Below, piece after piece: positions 63,665-64,000 of a DNA stretch of 64,000 bases. The DNA lies in the NCBI RefSeq assembly GCF_027943255.1, contig NC_072892.1:25133792-25197791 (forward strand). The letters are read 5' to 3'. The notes under the pieces are model-generated. The model made no database searches, was not told the origin of the DNA, and saw nothing but the letters and a program-made list of their open reading frames with translations. This stretch comes from Anastrepha obliqua (lineage: Eukaryota > Arthropoda > Insecta > Diptera > Tephritidae). Positions within the stretch are counted from its first letter, which is position 1. Each line of letters begins with the position of its first letter. The position numbers and the translations under genes were made by a program.

Positions 63665-64000
63665 AACGCGGTACGACGAGTTCCAGCGTGGTCATCGATT
63701 CTTGCAGGAAAAATTTTGTGAAGTCCATCCAAAACCGGTTATTTTGTCAAAATCAATCGATGCTGTGCGCCAATTGATAGCGTAAGTTCGTCATATGACA
63801 TATCGCGAGATAAAAGCATCTTTGGGCATTAGTGGGACCAGCATACATTCAATAAATGCGCAAAAATTTGGTCGTCAAGAGGTTTTGTTCGCGTTGAACA
63901 CCGCATAATTTGACAATTGGCCAAAAAAGGATTCGTGTCGATTGATGCAAAGAAGTGTTGAAGAATTTCAGTCAAGATGGGCCAAAGCACGCCCTTGATA
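63665..64000 (+). pseudogene. Mariner transposase N-terminal half, cut by the window edge
   Basis: Reads RYDEFQRGHRFLQEKFCEVH, then PKPVILSKSIDAVRQLIA and a stop, then HMTYREIKASLGISGTSIHS and further shifted codons (QRIRVD..) to the edge. It matches the mariner at 13958 (YRWYGELNRGRSSLQDEFRE...) at the protein level but with many differences, so it is a related, older family. No left terminal repeat found. Confidence 0.7.

Overview
The window reads as an intergenic (or long-intron) stretch of a higher fly genome. It is AT-rich, dotted with CA/ATGT microsatellites, and packed with dead or dying transposable elements. The mix of families (DD41D rosa-like and DD34D mariners, Tc1-like elements with long inverted repeats, a TTAA-flanked piggyBac, Jockey/R1/RTE-like LINEs, a tRNA-headed SINE) fits a brachyceran dipteran. 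A tephritid fruit fly is my best guess; that is inference, not proof. I recognise no host protein gene, no functional tRNA or rRNA gene and no CRISPR-like array. Every protein I can name comes from a mobile element.

Layout. 1-350: 3' end of a DD41D element. 415-3775: a three-layer nest, with a Jockey-type LINE (+) split by an RNase H LINE (-), itself split by an R1-type LINE (+); both target duplications are visible and the frame is restored when each insert is removed. 5458-7715: two LINE fragments. 8764-11474: a 2.7 kb Tc1-like element with inner and outer inverted repeats, its left inner repeat interrupted by a DD41D copy. 11998-12757: a foldback element with a tripled left arm. 12860-19370: LINE, mariner, SINE-in-LINE, LINE, DD41D, and RTE-like LINE holding a second SINE. 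20360-21662 and 22473-23722: two mariners, the second with all three catalytic Asp in one open frame. 24705-25260: a probable Helitron tail. 26091-28711: a nearly readable piggyBac. 30620-33238: three RNase H/RT LINE fragments. 34489-41560: SINE, deleted Tc1-like element, LINE pieces, an RT-bearing LINE and a hAT relic. 41563-45233: a composite DD41D element, a SINE and a mariner. 45964-47603: a second Tc1-like element with inner and outer inverted repeats. 48305-54840: RTE-like LINEs, SINEs, a mariner, a hAT MITE inside a DD41D end, and a DD41D element holding a LINE. 55670-64000: RTE-like LINEs carrying two related MITEs, SINEs, mariner fragments and a cut-off mariner at the right edge.

How the parts relate. 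Class I and class II elements have repeatedly landed in one another, so their relative ages can be read from the nesting. Most insertions (TA, TTAA, 8-bp, 9-15-bp duplications) can be removed on paper to give back the disrupted reading frame. The SINE copies share a tRNA-like A/B-box head and a conserved 3' hairpin before an AT tail. No complete undescribed cellular system is visible. The most informative objects are the nested retroelements, the inner/outer inverted repeat Tc1-like elements, the foldback, the piggyBac and the SINE family.
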